Shown here: piece after piece, positions 47,728-58,672 of the stretch
How the letters are laid out: each line of letters opens with the position of its first letter
How positions within the stretch are numbered: the stretch's first letter is position 1
NCBI RefSeq assembly: GCF_029855045.1
Contig: NZ_CP123228.1
Span: forward strand, 4,774,001-4,838,000
DNA: 64,000 bases
Direction: 5' to 3'
From: Piscinibacter sp. XHJ-5
GTDB lineage: Bacteria; Pseudomonadota; Gammaproteobacteria; Burkholderiales; Burkholderiaceae_C
Notes under the pieces: model-generated
Databases searched by the model: none
What the model was told of the DNA's origin: nothing
The model's input: the letters and a program-made list of their open reading frames with translations, nothing else
Made by a program: the position numbers and the translations under genes

Positions 47728-49526
47728 GCTTCGCCCGCGCAAGGAAGTTCGATGGTGAACTCGGCGCCCGTCGGCGCCAGGTTGCTCGCCCGCAGGCTGC
47801 CGCCGAAGGCCTTCACGATGTGTGCGGAGATCACGAGACCGAGACCGAGCCCCTTGCCCGGTGGCTTGGAGGTCACGAAGGGCTCGAACAGCCGCGGCAG
47901 GATGTCCGGGTCGATGCACGGCCCCGAGTTGCGGACCACGATCTCGCACATCGCGCCCTGGCGGGCCGCCCGGATGTCGATGCGGCGGACCTCGGCGCCG
48001 TCCAGTGCATCGACCGCATTGCCGAGCAGATTGCCGAGCACCTGCTCCAGGCGGGCTTCGTCTCCCGCGACGGCGAGGGCCCTCGGCTCGACCTGAACCG
48101 ACACGTCGATGCCGCCTTCACGCAGGCGTGCCGCCACCAGGGTCACCGCTTCCTGAACGGCCTTGTGCACGGACACGGTCCCGATGGGTTCGTTGGACTT
48201 GTGCGCGAACACCTTGAGCTGGCTGGTCAGGCGCCCGAGGCGGTGGACGAGGTGAGAGATGCGGGCGAGGTTGCCCGACGCCTCGTCCAGGCGGCCGCGG
48301 TCGATCAGCAGCGCGGCGTTGTCCGACAGCGTGTGCAGCGCGGCCAGCGGCTGGTTGAGCTCGTGCACCATGCCGGCGGACATCTGGCCGAGGACGGCGA
48401 GCTTTCCGGCGTGCACCAGCTCGTACTGCGCCGAGCGCAGCTCGGCCGTGCGTTCCTGCACCTTGCGCTCCAGCGAGTCGTGCGCCGCCTGCAGCGCTTC
48501 GCGATTGGCCAGGCGCTGCCGGATCTCGCGGCGCCGCTGGATCGCCAGCGTGACCGCCAGCAGCAGCACGGCCGCGCCCAATCCCGCACTGATGGCCACC
48601 CAGCGGGCATCGCTGCGCGCCGACGCCTCGTCATCCAGAAGGAGCAGACGCCATCGGCCGCGGTTCACCACATGCTCGCTGACGAGATAGGGCCGCGCAT
48701 CGACGAGCGCCCGCGCTGCGCGCTCGGCGACGTGCTCGCGCACCTGCCAGTCCAGCGGCGCCAGGTCCGCGCTGCCGTAGCGCCGCGAACGCGAGGCCTC
48801 TTCCCGGGCATCGGCCGACACCGGGGCCAGCGGGTGGTACTTCCAGGCATCGCGAGAGGCGAGGATGACCACGCCATGCTCGTCGAGCATCAGCAGTTCG
48901 CCCGGCAGATCGCGCCACTCCTGCTCGATCGCCTGGAGGTCGACCTTGACCGTCGCAACGCCGCGCGCCTCGCCGCGCGCCGGCAGGGCATACGACAGGT
49001 AGTAGCCGGCGCGCGCGCTGGTGATGCCGACGCCGTAGAACGCGCCGCGCCCGCTCGCCAGCGCATCGCGCACGTAAGGCCGGTAGGACAGGTCCTGCCC
49101 GACCGGCGTGCCCGGCTGCTCGAAGTCGGCGGCGGCCAGCGCGGTGCCGGCACGATCGAGCACATAGAGGTTGTCGGCGCCGGCGATCGCATTGAGCGCC
49201 TTGAGATAGCGGCTGACCGATTCGCGCGAGGCGCCGTCGGCCGGCATGGCCAGCAGCCGCAGCACCTCCGGCGAGGTCTCGAGCAGCGACGGCAGGTACT
49301 CGAAGCGCGAGAGCTGGCCGTCGAGCCGCGCGGCCTCGACCTCCAGCCGCTGCTGCGCCGCGGCGCTCAGGCGCTGGAGGCCGCGCTGCATCGCGAGGGC
49401 ATGGGCCGCCCATGCCACCAATGCGATCAGGACCAGCCCCAGGCAAGCGCGCCACGCCCACCGCGCGTGCCGCCGCGGCGGCCGCGCAATGGCGGCGGGT
49501 TCGCTGATGAGGGTCGTGCCGGACAC
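47724..49526 (-). CDS. dctB: DctB-like membrane sensor histidine kinase
   Basis: This sensor kinase of about 600 residues has an N-terminal transmembrane helix (ACLGLVLIALVAWAAHALAM) and a periplasmic double-PAS/CACHE-like domain (NLYVLDRAGTALAAADFEQP, YYLSYALPARGEARGVATVK). A second helix (VAISAGLGAAVLLLAVTLAI) and a coiled coil follow. The kinase core has His in AGMVHELNQPLAALHTLSDN, NLLGNAVDALDG and GKGLGLGLVISAHIVKAFGG. Family DctB proteins sense C4-dicarboxylates. The start is uncertain: GTG 49526 is taken, but GTG 49532 or GTG 49604 (overlapping cydB) are possible. It is translationally coupled to the regulator through ATGA. Confidence 0.87.
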
Positions 49527-49584
49527 GGGCACAGCATAGCCTTGCCGTGTCGGCCGGCAGCTCCCGCCTTTCCCTGCCAAGGCG

Positions 49585-50589
49585 CTATGCGTACCTGAGT
49601 TCACCGGTCTTGCCGCGGAACACGCGATAGGCGAAGACGGTGTAGGCCGCGATCGCGGGCACCGAGATGCACACGCCGATCAGGATGGCCTTCAGCGCCG
49701 CCGGCCCGCTCGCGGCCTGCCAGATCGTCAGGCGATCGATGACGACGAAGGGATAGATGCTGTAGGCCAGGCCGAGGAAGCCGAGCACGAAGACGACGAT
49801 CAGCAGCACGAACGGCAGCCAGCAGATCGGCCCGCGCACGAGCCGCGTGCCGAGCAGCCCGCGCACCGCCAGCAGCGACAGGCCCGTCATCAGCGGGATG
49901 GCCGACAGCGCGATGATGTCGGGCAGCACGAACCAGCGCCCACGCACGGTGGGGCTGATCCACGGCGTCGCCATCGAGATCAGCACCAGTCCCACGACCA
50001 CCGGCAGCCACGCGATCCGCGCCCATTCCACCGCGCGCTGCTGCAGTTCACCCTCGGTCCTCATGATGAGCCAGCAGGCGCCCAGCAGCACATAGGCCAT
50101 CGGCAGCGCGACGGCGATCGCGGCCGCGAAGAGCGGGTAGTTCCAGCCCTGGCCGAAGCCGCTCACGTAGCGGCCCAGCATCCAGCCCTGCGCCATGGAG
50201 GCCAGCATGGAGCCGGCGAAGAACAGCCGGTCCCACGTCGGCTTGTGCGTCGCGTGCGCCTTGACGCGGAAGTCGAATGCCACGCCGCGCAGGATGAGCC
50301 CGATGAGCATCAGCGCCACCGGCAGGTACAGCTCGGTGAGCACCAGCCCGTGCGCCTTGGGAAAGGCGATCAGCAGCAGGCCGATGCCCAGCACGAGCCA
50401 CGTCTCGTTGGCGTCCCAGAAAGGCCCGATCGAGGCGATCAGCACGTCCTTCTCCGCGGCGCTGGCGCGGTGCATCAGCATGCCGACGCCGAGGTCGTAG
50501 CCGTCGCTGATGACGTACACCAGCATCGACAGGCCCATCAGTCCCATGAAGATGACGGGCAGCAGCGCGTCGAAGGACATCCAGGTCAT
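49585..50589 (-). CDS. cydB: Cytochrome bd-type quinol oxidase subunit II
   Basis: This 334-residue inner-membrane subunit II of cytochrome bd oxidase has about eight hydrophobic helices. The N-terminus shows VIFMGLMGLSMLVYVISDGY, GVGMLMHRASAAEKDVLIAS and GPFWDANETWLVLGIGLLLI, the CydB/CioB hallmark. With CydA it oxidises quinol and reduces oxygen to water. The ATG at 50589 overlaps the cydA stop (ATGA), so translation is coupled. No cydX-like small ORF was seen after it. Confidence 0.94.
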   Translation of the reverse strand: MTWMSFDALLPVIFMGLMGLSMLVYVISDGYDLGVGMLMHRASAAEKDVLIASIGPFWDANETWLVLGIGLLLIAFPKAHGLVLTELYLPVALMLIGLILRGVAFDFRVKAHATHKPTWDRLFFAGSMLASMAQGWMLGRYVSGFGQGWNYPLFAAAIAVALPMAYVLLGACWLIMRTEGELQQRAVEWARIAWLPVVVGLVLISMATPWISPTVRGRWFVLPDIIALSAIPLMTGLSLLAVRGLLGTRLVRGPICWLPFVLLIVVFVLGFLGLAYSIYPFVVIDRLTIWQAASGPAALKAILIGVCISVPAIAAYTVFAYRVFRGKTGELRYA

Positions 50590-51983
50590 GTCAGCCCCTC
50601 GATGACGGGCGCCGTGATGGCGCCGGGCGGCGTCGCCGCGCGCTCGGCGGATTCGTGGGCGAGCACCTCCTCGGGCTTTTCGGCCATGTACTTGAGCACG
50701 CCGACATAGGCCAGGGCGAGCGCGCCGTACACGGCGACATACAGCGTCAGCGTCAGCGCGATCATCGGCGCCGGCACGCCGGACGCCACGTCGGCCGTGC
50801 GGATCAGCCCGTACACGATGAACGGCTGGCGGCCGATCTCGGTCACGTACCAGCCGGCCACCGTCGCGATCCAGCCGGAGAAGGTCATGCCGGCCAGCAC
50901 CCACAGCAGCGCACGCGGCAGCTCGCGCGGCTGCCAGCCGCTGCGCCGGTACAGCCACCAGCCGGCCCAGCTCGTCAGCAGCATGAGCACCCCCATGCCG
51001 ACCATGACGCGGAAGGCCCAGAACACCGGCAGCACCGGCGGGTGCCGGCCGCGGAACTCGTTCAGGCCGCGGATCTCGCCGTCGAAGTCGTGGCGCAGGA
51101 TGAAGCTCGCCAGCTTGGGGATGGCAATCGCGAAGCGGTTCTCGCGCGCCTGCTCGTCGGGAATCGCGAACAGTAGCAGCGGCGCGCCGCGCTCGGTCTG
51201 CCAGACGCCCTCCATCGCCGCGATCTTCTGCGGCTGGTGCTCGAGCGTGTTGAGACCGTGCAGGTCGCCGACGAAGATCTGCACCGGGATCAGCATCGCC
51301 GCGAGCGTCAGGCCCACGCGCATCACGCGCGGCGCCGACAGCGGCGCCGCGCCCTTGAGCACCTGCCAGGCGCTCAGGCCCGAGAGCAGGAACGCGCAGG
51401 TCAGCGCCGAGGCCAGCAGCATGTGCGTGAATCGATACGGGAACGATGGATTGAAGACCACCTGCAGCCAGCTCGCGACCTGGTAGCGGCCATCGACCAC
51501 CTCGTGACCGGTGGGGGTCTGCATCCACGAGTTCAGCGCGAGGATCCAGAAGGCGCTGATCGTGGTGCCCAGCGCGACGAAGAAGGTCGCCCACAGGTGC
51601 ACGCGTTCGCTGACCTTGCCGTGGCCGAACAGCATGATGCCGAGGAAGCCGGCCTCGAGGAAGAACGCGGTCAGCACTTCATAGCCGAGCAGCGGGCCGG
51701 CGATGTCGCCCACGCGCTCCATGAAGCCGGGCCAGTTGGTGCCGAACTGGAAGCTCATCACGACCCCGCTCACCACGCCGAGCGCGAAGCTGAGCGCGAA
51801 CACCTTGGTGTGGAAGCGGTAGGCGTTCAGCCAGGCCTGTCGATCACCCGGCTCGCCGGCGCGCAGGTAGCGCCAGCGGAAGAACAGCAACAGCCAGCCG
51901 AGCGCGATGCTGATGGTCGGGAACAGGATGTGGAAGGTGATGTTGGCCGCGAACTGCATGCGCGCCAGCATGAGCGGATCCAT
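50586..51983 (-). CDS. cydA: Cytochrome bd-type quinol oxidase subunit I
   Basis: This 465-residue heme-bearing subunit has the N-terminal LARMQFAANITFHILFPTIS, including the heme b595-ligand-type histidine. MSFQFGTNWPGFMERVGDIA and LLGYEVLTAFFLEAGFLGIM follow. A later histidine is in YRFTHMLLASALTCAFLLSG, and the conserved quinol-site region is GWYVTEIGRQPFIVYGLIRT. The Q-loop is short, which points to the cyanide-insensitive (CIO/short-Q-loop) type. It lies after the phasin-like gene in the same direction (57-base gap) and before cydB. Confidence 0.94.
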   Translation of the reverse strand: MDPLMLARMQFAANITFHILFPTISIALGWLLLFFRWRYLRAGEPGDRQAWLNAYRFHTKVFALSFALGVVSGVVMSFQFGTNWPGFMERVGDIAGPLLGYEVLTAFFLEAGFLGIMLFGHGKVSERVHLWATFFVALGTTISAFWILALNSWMQTPTGHEVVDGRYQVASWLQVVFNPSFPYRFTHMLLASALTCAFLLSGLSAWQVLKGAAPLSAPRVMRVGLTLAAMLIPVQIFVGDLHGLNTLEHQPQKIAAMEGVWQTERGAPLLLFAIPDEQARENRFAIAIPKLASFILRHDFDGEIRGLNEFRGRHPPVLPVFWAFRVMVGMGVLMLLTSWAGWWLYRRSGWQPRELPRALLWVLAGMTFSGWIATVAGWYVTEIGRQPFIVYGLIRTADVASGVPAPMIALTLTLYVAVYGALALAYVGVLKYMAEKPEEVLAHESAERAATPPGAITAPVIEGLT

Positions 51984-52040
51984 GAGCCCGGCTCCTGTGA
52001 GGATGAAGCGGCGCCGGCGCCACGAGCGCCGGCGCGTGGT

Positions 52041-52751
52041 TCAGCGCTTGGCCCGCGAAGGCTTCGCCGCCGAGCCGACGTCTGCACCGGGCGCGCCAGC
52101 CATTGCGCCCGACATGCCGATCAGCACCCCGCTGGCCAGGGCGGCGTAGTGGTCCAGCAGGGCCTGCGCCGTGCGCTGGCCCAGCGCGCGGCCTTCGCGC
52201 AACGCGGCCTGCGACTGGGTGGTCAGCTGCTGGATCGCGTTCTGCGCCGCGCCGCCCGTCGCGCTGCCGTCCTGCTTGAAGCCCTGCAGCGCCTGCGCCC
52301 ACGGGGCCTGCAATCCACCCGCCGCGTCGCCGGCCGCCTTGTGGATGGCGCCGAACAGCGTGTCCTCCATCTTCTCCAGGTCGGTCATCGCCTTCTTCAG
52401 CTGCTTGTCCTGCAAGGCCACGCCCTGCTCCACCAGCTGCTCCAGCGCGCGGCGGCTCGCCTCCACGGCACGCAGCACCGCCGCGTCCATGCCGGCCACC
52501 GCCTGCGCCAGCAGCGCATCGACCCCGGAGGCGACCGGGTTCTGGGCAGCGCCGGCGGACACCGCCTGCGTCACGACCTTCAGCGCGTCCTTGATCGACT
52601 TCAAGGTGAGTTCGCGGCCCTGCAGCGCCTTCAGCGTCGCCTGCTGCACGGACTCGCGGACCGCGTCTCCCTGCTTGGCCGTCGCCTCGGACAACTGGCG
52701 GATCAGCGCGTCGGCATCGATTCCTGATCGTGTCATCGTCTGCTCCGTCAT
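52041..52751 (-). CDS. Phasin-like alanine-rich helical protein (DUF6781-like)
   Basis: This 236-residue soluble protein is rich in Ala, Gln and Leu and predicted to be nearly all helix. Conserved pieces are ESVQQATLKALQGRELTLKS, VEASRRALEQLVEQGVALQD, LQAPWAQALQGFKQ and HYAALASGVLIGMSGAM. The ATG at 52751 overlaps the phaB stop by four bases (ATGA), so it is coupled to PHB synthesis. By position and composition it is a candidate granule-associated phasin. The sequence also fits an uncharacterised conserved family (recalled as DUF6781). Confidence 0.7.
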   Translation of the reverse strand: MTEQTMTRSGIDADALIRQLSEATAKQGDAVRESVQQATLKALQGRELTLKSIKDALKVVTQAVSAGAAQNPVASGVDALLAQAVAGMDAAVLRAVEASRRALEQLVEQGVALQDKQLKKAMTDLEKMEDTLFGAIHKAAGDAAGGLQAPWAQALQGFKQDGSATGGAAQNAIQQLTTQSQAALREGRALGQRTAQALLDHYAALASGVLIGMSGAMAGAPGADVGSAAKPSRAKR

Positions 52752-53494
52752 TGCATGTGCTGACCGCCGTTGATGGCGATGTTGGCGCCGGTCACGAACG
52801 CCGCTTCCTCCGAGGCGAGGTAGATGATCAGCCCGGCGACCTCCTCCGGCTTGCCGAGCCGGCCGACCGGGATGTGCGGCAGGATCTTCGTGTCGAGCAC
52901 TTCCTTCGGGATCGCGGTGACCATCTTGGTGCCGATGTAGCCGGGCGAGATGGTGTTCACCGTCACGCCCTTCTTGGCGACCTCGAGCGCCAGTGCCTTG
53001 GTGAACCCGTGAACGCCGGCCTTGGCCGCCGAGTAGTTGGTCTGGCCGAACGCGCCCTTGGACCCGTTGACCGACGACACGTTGATGACGCGGCCCCAGT
53101 TGCGCTCCACCATCTGGTCGGCGACCTGCTTGGTCATGTTGAACAGGCTGTCGAGGTTGGTGCGCATCACCGCGTCCCAGTTGACCTTGTCCATCTTCTT
53201 GAAGGTCATGTCGCGGGTGATGCCGGCGTTGTTGACCAGCACGTCGACGGGACCCAGCCGGGAGGTGACCTCGGCCACGGCCTTGGCGCAGGAATCGATG
53301 TCCGCCACGTCGCACGGCACCGCCAGCACGTCATAGCCGCGCGACTTCATGTCGGCCACCCATTCGGCGTGCTTGGTGTTGCCGGGCGAGTAGGTCACCG
53401 CCACCCGGTAGCCGGCATCGATCATCTTGGTGGAAATCGTCTCGCCCAGGCCGCCCATGCCGCCTGTCACGAGAACCACACGTTCCTTGCTCAT
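52748..53494 (-). CDS. phaB: Acetoacetyl-CoA reductase
   Basis: This 248-residue NADPH-dependent SDR reduces acetoacetyl-CoA to (R)-3-hydroxybutyryl-CoA for PHB synthesis. Its motifs are VTGGMGGLGETISTKMIDAG, NNAGITRDMTFKKMDKVNWD, INVSSVNGSKGAFGQTNYSA with YSAAKAG, and SPGYIGTKMV. FGQTNYSAAKAG and RDMTFKKM are typical of PhaB rather than FabG. It lies downstream of phaA with a REP-like palindrome in the 72-base gap. Confidence 0.95.
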   Translation of the reverse strand: MSKERVVLVTGGMGGLGETISTKMIDAGYRVAVTYSPGNTKHAEWVADMKSRGYDVLAVPCDVADIDSCAKAVAEVTSRLGPVDVLVNNAGITRDMTFKKMDKVNWDAVMRTNLDSLFNMTKQVADQMVERNWGRVINVSSVNGSKGAFGQTNYSAAKAGVHGFTKALALEVAKKGVTVNTISPGYIGTKMVTAIPKEVLDTKILPHIPVGRLGKPEEVAGLIIYLASEEAAFVTGANIAINGGQHMQ

Positions 53495-53532
53495 CGTCGT
53501 CTCCTATGGTTGTTGGACAGATCCCTCAGGCC

Positions 53533-53556
53533 CCCTCTCCCGCAAGCGGGACAGGG
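53533..53556. repeat. REP-like palindrome between phaA and phaB
   Basis: CCCTCTCCCGCAAGCGGGACAGGG has 11-base arms with one mismatch. The same core occurs at 57596, 57680 and 63223. It could also act as a transcript-stabilising hairpin between the two genes. Confidence 0.75.
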
Positions 53557-53566
53557 AACGTGCACC

Positions 53567-54745
53567 TCAGCGTTCCACCGCCAACGCTACACCCATGCCG
53601 CCGCCGATGCACAGCGCCGCCAGCCCCTTGTGCACCTGGCGTCGCTGCATCTCGTGCAGCAGTGTCACCAGCACGCGGCAGCCCGACGCGCCGATGGGAT
53701 GGCCGATCGCGATGGCGCCGCCATTGACGTTGACGCGTGCCGGGTCGACGTCGAGTGCCTTGTTGACGGCGCAGGCCTGCGCGGCGAAGGCTTCGTTCAG
53801 CTCGAACAGGTCGACGTCGCCGGCCCTCCAGCCGGCGCGGGCCAGCGCCTTGCGCGAGGCCGGCACCGGGCCCATGCCCATGGTCGCGGGGTCCAGCCCG
53901 CTGGTGGCAAAGCTCGCGATGCGCGCCAGGGGCGTGAGACCCAGTGATGCGGCCTTTGCCGCGCTCATCACCATCACCGCGGCCGCGCCGTCGTTGATGC
54001 CGGACGCGTTGCCGGCCGTGACCGTGCCGGACTTGTCGAACGCGGGCCGCAAACCCGCGAGGCCCTCGGCGCTGGTCTTGCGATTGATGAACTCGTCCTT
54101 GTCGAACACGACCGGGTCGCCCCTTTTCTGCGGCAGCACCACCGGCACGATCTCGTCGGTGAAGCGGCCTGCGTCCTGCGCGGCCGAGGCCTTCTGCTGA
54201 GAGGCGAGCGCCAGCGCGTCCTGCTGGTCGCGGGTGACGCCGTGGGCCTTGGCGACGTTCTCGGCGGTGACGCCCATGTGGTACTGGTTGTACACGTCCC
54301 ACAGCCCGTCGTTGACCATGGAGTCGACGAGCTTCCAGTCGCCCATGCGCTGCCCCTGGCGAGAGCCGAGCAGCACGTGCGGCGCAAGGCTCATGCTCTC
54401 CTGGCCGCCGGCGATGACGATCTCGCTGTCGCCCCACGCCACGGCCTGCGCCGCCAGCATCACCGCCTTCAGTCCGGAGCCGCAGACGGCATTGATCGTC
54501 AGTGCCGGCGTCTCCTGCGGCAGGCCCGCCTTCAGCGTTGTCTGGCGCGCGGGGTTCTGCCCGCAGCCGGCGGCAAGCACCTGGCCGAGGATGACCTCGC
54601 CGACCGCCTGCGGGTCCACGCCGGAGCGCTGGAGCAGGCTCTTGACCACGACTGTGCCCAGCTCGGTGGCGGGCGTGGCGCCCAGCGTGCCGCCGAACTT
54701 GCCGACGGCGGTGCGCGCGGCGGCGACGATGACGATCTCTTCCAT
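53567..54745 (-). CDS. phaA: Acetyl-CoA acetyltransferase (beta-ketothiolase)
   Basis: This 392-residue biosynthetic thiolase condenses two acetyl-CoA to acetoacetyl-CoA. Cys88 lies in TINAVCGSGLKAVMLAAQAV. The histidine motif is AIGHPIGASGCRVLVTLLHE, and the second cysteine is in ALCIGGGMGVALAVE. ATG 54745 (MEEIVIVAAARTAVGKFGG) follows GGAG. An upstream in-frame ATG at 54811 reads as non-coding. It is immediately upstream of phaB, so it is named phaA. The palindrome CCGTCC-TGC-GGACGG (54788-54802) precedes it. Confidence 0.94.
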   Translation of the reverse strand: MEEIVIVAAARTAVGKFGGTLGATPATELGTVVVKSLLQRSGVDPQAVGEVILGQVLAAGCGQNPARQTTLKAGLPQETPALTINAVCGSGLKAVMLAAQAVAWGDSEIVIAGGQESMSLAPHVLLGSRQGQRMGDWKLVDSMVNDGLWDVYNQYHMGVTAENVAKAHGVTRDQQDALALASQQKASAAQDAGRFTDEIVPVVLPQKRGDPVVFDKDEFINRKTSAEGLAGLRPAFDKSGTVTAGNASGINDGAAAVMVMSAAKAASLGLTPLARIASFATSGLDPATMGMGPVPASRKALARAGWRAGDVDLFELNEAFAAQACAVNKALDVDPARVNVNGGAIAIGHPIGASGCRVLVTLLHEMQRRQVHKGLAALCIGGGMGVALAVER

Positions 54746-54877
54746 CTGCGTTCTCCTCAGGTAAAAGTGCACTCCGCGGTCGGCAAGCCGTCCTGCGGAC
54801 GGGGCCTCCACATCGAACAGGGCTTCACGGCAACTTCCTTCGCATTCGCCTGGATCCCGCTAGACAGCATGGGTGGC

Positions 54878-56197
54878 TCAATGCAGTTTCACGTGCGGCT
54901 CGGTGCGCCGCGTGATCACGCGGGCCATCGTGTCGAGCGTCACCTTCACGGGCCCGTGAAGGGCGAGCTCGTGCATCTTGTAGAGCGACAGGTACATCAG
55001 CCGCGCAAACAGCCCGTCGACCATGAGACTGCCGCCGATGAGGCCGCCCATCATGTTGCCGACCGTGCTGAACTCGCCCAGCGACACCAGCGAGCCGAAG
55101 TCCCGATAGCGCCATTCCTTCAGCGGCTTGCCGGCCAGACGCCGCTTGATCTGCGCATACAGATGCGAGGCCTGCTGGTGAGCCGCCTGCGCGCGCGGCG
55201 GCACGTTGCCGCCGTTGCCGGCCCATGGACAGGCGGCGCAGTCCCCCATCGCGAACACGTCGTCGTCGCGCGTGGTCTGCAGCGTGGGACGCACGACGAG
55301 CTGATTGATGCGGTTGCTCTCGAGCCCGCCGATGTCCTTGAGGAAGTCGGGCGCCTTCACACCGGCCGCCCACACCACCAGCTCCGCCGGCAGCATCCGC
55401 CCATCGGCCAGGCGAACGCCCCCGCGCAGCACCTCCGCCACCCTGGCGTTCGTGTGCACCTGGACCCCCAGCTTGAGCAGCAGCGCCTCGGTGGCCTGCG
55501 ACAGGCGCGGGGGAAGCGCCGGCAGCACGCGGTCGGCCGCCTCGACCACCGTCACCCGGATGTCCTTGTCGGGGTCGACACGGTCGAGCCCGTAGGCGAC
55601 CACCTCGCGGGTCGTGCGGTGCAGCTCCGCCGCCAGCTCCACGCCGGTGGCGCCGGCGCCGATGATGGCGACCTTGAGCTGGTCGGGGGTCAGCGCGGCC
55701 GGCTGCGCATGGGCACGGATGCAGGCGTTGACCATGCGCGCATGGAAGCGCCGGGCATCGGCCTGCGATTCGAGCTTCATCGCGTGCTCGGCCACGCCCG
55801 GCGTGCCGAAGTCGTTGCTCTGGCTGCCGACGGCCATGACGAGCGTGTCGTACGCGAAGCGGCGCTCCGGCGTGACCTGCCGGCCCTCGTCGTCGAAGGA
55901 CGGCGCGACCTGCACCTCGCGACGCTCGCGGTCCAGCCCGACCATCTCGCCGATGCGGTAGCGGAACCGGTGCCAATGCGACTGCGCCAGGTAGTCCACC
56001 TCGTGCGCGGCCAGGTCCATGCTGCCGGCCGCGATCTCGTGCAGCTTGGGCTTCCACACATGCGTGCGGTTGCGGTCGATCAGCGTGACCTCGACGCGCC
56101 GGCCCATCCGGTCGCCCAGCCGCGTGGCCAGCTCGAGTCCGCCGGCGCCGCCGCCGACGATCACGACGCGGTGGCGGTCGGCTTGAGTCGCGTTCAT
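54878..56197 (-). CDS. ndh: Type II NADH dehydrogenase (NDH-2) family FAD oxidoreductase
   Basis: This 439-residue peripheral membrane flavoprotein is expected to oxidise NADH and reduce quinone without proton pumping. The FAD motif is VVIVGGGAGGLELATRLGDR. The NADH motif is VAIIGAGATGVELAAELHRT. VVWAAGVKAPDFLKDIGGLE and VFAMGDCAACPWAGNGGNVP are the typical FAD-closing motifs. It starts 24 bases after dctA and is probably co-transcribed. Placement between dctA and the pha/cyd genes suggests it feeds electrons to the bd oxidase. Confidence 0.9.
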   Translation of the reverse strand: MNATQADRHRVVIVGGGAGGLELATRLGDRMGRRVEVTLIDRNRTHVWKPKLHEIAAGSMDLAAHEVDYLAQSHWHRFRYRIGEMVGLDRERREVQVAPSFDDEGRQVTPERRFAYDTLVMAVGSQSNDFGTPGVAEHAMKLESQADARRFHARMVNACIRAHAQPAALTPDQLKVAIIGAGATGVELAAELHRTTREVVAYGLDRVDPDKDIRVTVVEAADRVLPALPPRLSQATEALLLKLGVQVHTNARVAEVLRGGVRLADGRMLPAELVVWAAGVKAPDFLKDIGGLESNRINQLVVRPTLQTTRDDDVFAMGDCAACPWAGNGGNVPPRAQAAHQQASHLYAQIKRRLAGKPLKEWRYRDFGSLVSLGEFSTVGNMMGGLIGGSLMVDGLFARLMYLSLYKMHELALHGPVKVTLDTMARVITRRTEPHVKLH

Positions 56198-56221
56198 CGT
56201 GCAGCTCGTCCGGTGCGGCCG

Positions 56222-57565
<1,344 letters not shown>

Positions 57566-57582
57566 GGTCTTCTCCTGTGATG

Positions 57583-58665
57583 TCAGAGCGCACCTCCCCT
57601 CTCCCGCCAGCGGGAGAGGGGCAGGGTCGAGGGCTGGCCGAGCGCTTGCGCCTGCTGGCGCAGGCCGCCCTCACCCCGACCCTCTGCCGCAAGCGGGAGA
57701 GGGAGCTCGCCGGGTCTTGTGTTCGTCGGGAGTCCAGCAGCGAGGGCCTGCTCGTCCGCCCGGTAGCTGGAGCGCACGAGCGGCCCGCAGGCCGCGCTCG
57801 CGAAACCCATCGCCAGTGCCGTCGCGCGAAGCGCGTCGAACTCCGCCGGCGCGGCGTAGCGCCTGACCGGCAGGTTGCCCGGCCGCGGCTGCAGGTACTG
57901 CCCGATGGTCAGCATGTCGACGCCGTGCTCGCGCAGGTCGCGCATGACGGCGATCACCTCGTCGTCGGTTTCGCCCAGGCCCAGCATCAGCCCCGACTTG
58001 GTCAGCACGCCCTTGCAGCGCGACTTGAACTGCGACAGCAGCCGCAGCGAATGCTCGTAGTCGGCGCCCGGCCGCGCCTCGCGGTACAGGCGCGGCACGG
58101 TCTCGAGGTTGTGGTTCATGACGTCGGGCGGGTCGGCGGCCAGCCGGTCGAGCGCAATGTCCAGCCGCCCGCGGAAGTCGGGCGTCAGCACCTCGATGCG
58201 CGTGCGCGGCGAGCGCTCTCGCACGGCACGGATGCACGCGGCGAAATGCGCCGCGCCGCCGTCGCGCAGGTCGTCGCGGTCGACGCTGGTGATGACGACG
58301 TAGGAAAGCCGCAGGCGCGCCACCGTGTCCGCCAGGTGAGCGGGCTCGTCGACATCGGGAGGCTGCGGACGCCCGTGGGCGACGTCGCAGAACGGGCAGC
58401 GCCGCGTGCACAGGTCGCCCAGCACCATGAAGGTCGCCGTGCCGCGGCTGAAGCATTCACCGATGTTCGGGCAGCGCGCCTCTTCGCACACCGTGTGCAG
58501 GGCCTGCTCGCGCAGCACCCGCTTCACGTCGCGAAAGACCGGCCCATCGGGCAGCGGGACGCGCAGCCAGCCGGGCTTGGGCTGTGCCGGGTCGTCGGCC
58601 GCCGGAACGATCGGAATGCGGCGCGTCTTCGCGTCGCCGCGCTGGCCGGGTTGGATGCTCGACAT
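57583..58665 (-). CDS. lipA: Lipoyl synthase with REP-encoded C-terminal tail
   Basis: This 360-residue radical SAM enzyme inserts sulfur into octanoyl groups to form lipoyl cofactor. The auxiliary cluster cysteines are in [12 protein letters not shown] and the radical SAM CxxxCxxC in CTRRCPFC, with the C-terminal serine in [11 protein letters not shown]. Residues after about 312 ([27 protein letters not shown]) have no counterpart in normal LipA. They are encoded by two REP palindromes at 57596 and 57680. It lies 7 bases before the maeB stop-side neighbour, on the same strand, and its products are needed by the pyruvate dehydrogenase encoded nearby. Confidence 0.94.
   Translation of the reverse strand: MSSIQPGQRGDAKTRRIPIVPAADDPAQPKPGWLRVPLPDGPVFRDVKRVLREQALHTVCEEARCPNIGECFSRGTATFMVLGDLCTRRCPFCDVAHGRPQPPDVDEPAHLADTVARLRLSYVVITSVDRDDLRDGGAAHFAACIRAVRERSPRTRIEVLTPDFRGRLDIALDRLAADPPDVMNHNLETVPRLYREARPGADYEHSLRLLSQFKSRCKGVLTKSGLMLGLGETDDEVIAVMRDLREHGVDMLTIGQYLQPRPGNLPVRRYAAPAEFDALRATALAMGFASAACGPLVRSSYRADEQALAAGLPTNTRPGELPLPLAAEGRGEGGLRQQAQALGQPSTLPLSRWRERGGAL
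57596..57621. repeat. REP palindrome inside the lipA 3' end
   Basis: CCCCTCTCCCGC-CA-GCGGGAGAGGGG has perfect 12-base arms. It is paired with the inverted copy at 57680-57703 in a BIME-like arrangement. Confidence 0.85.
57680..57703. repeat. Second REP palindrome inside the lipA 3' end
   Basis: CCCTCTGCCGC-AA-GCGGGAGAGGG, with one arm mismatch, is flanked on its left by CCCTCACCCCGA, the conserved REP shoulder. It is opposite in orientation to the copy at 57596. Confidence 0.8.
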
Positions 58666-58672
58666 GGTGAGC

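Noticed and set aside
54788..54802. CCGTCC-TGC-GGACGG hairpin as a terminator after NDH-2
   Set aside because: The stem is short with no T-run. It may equally be part of the phaA leader.
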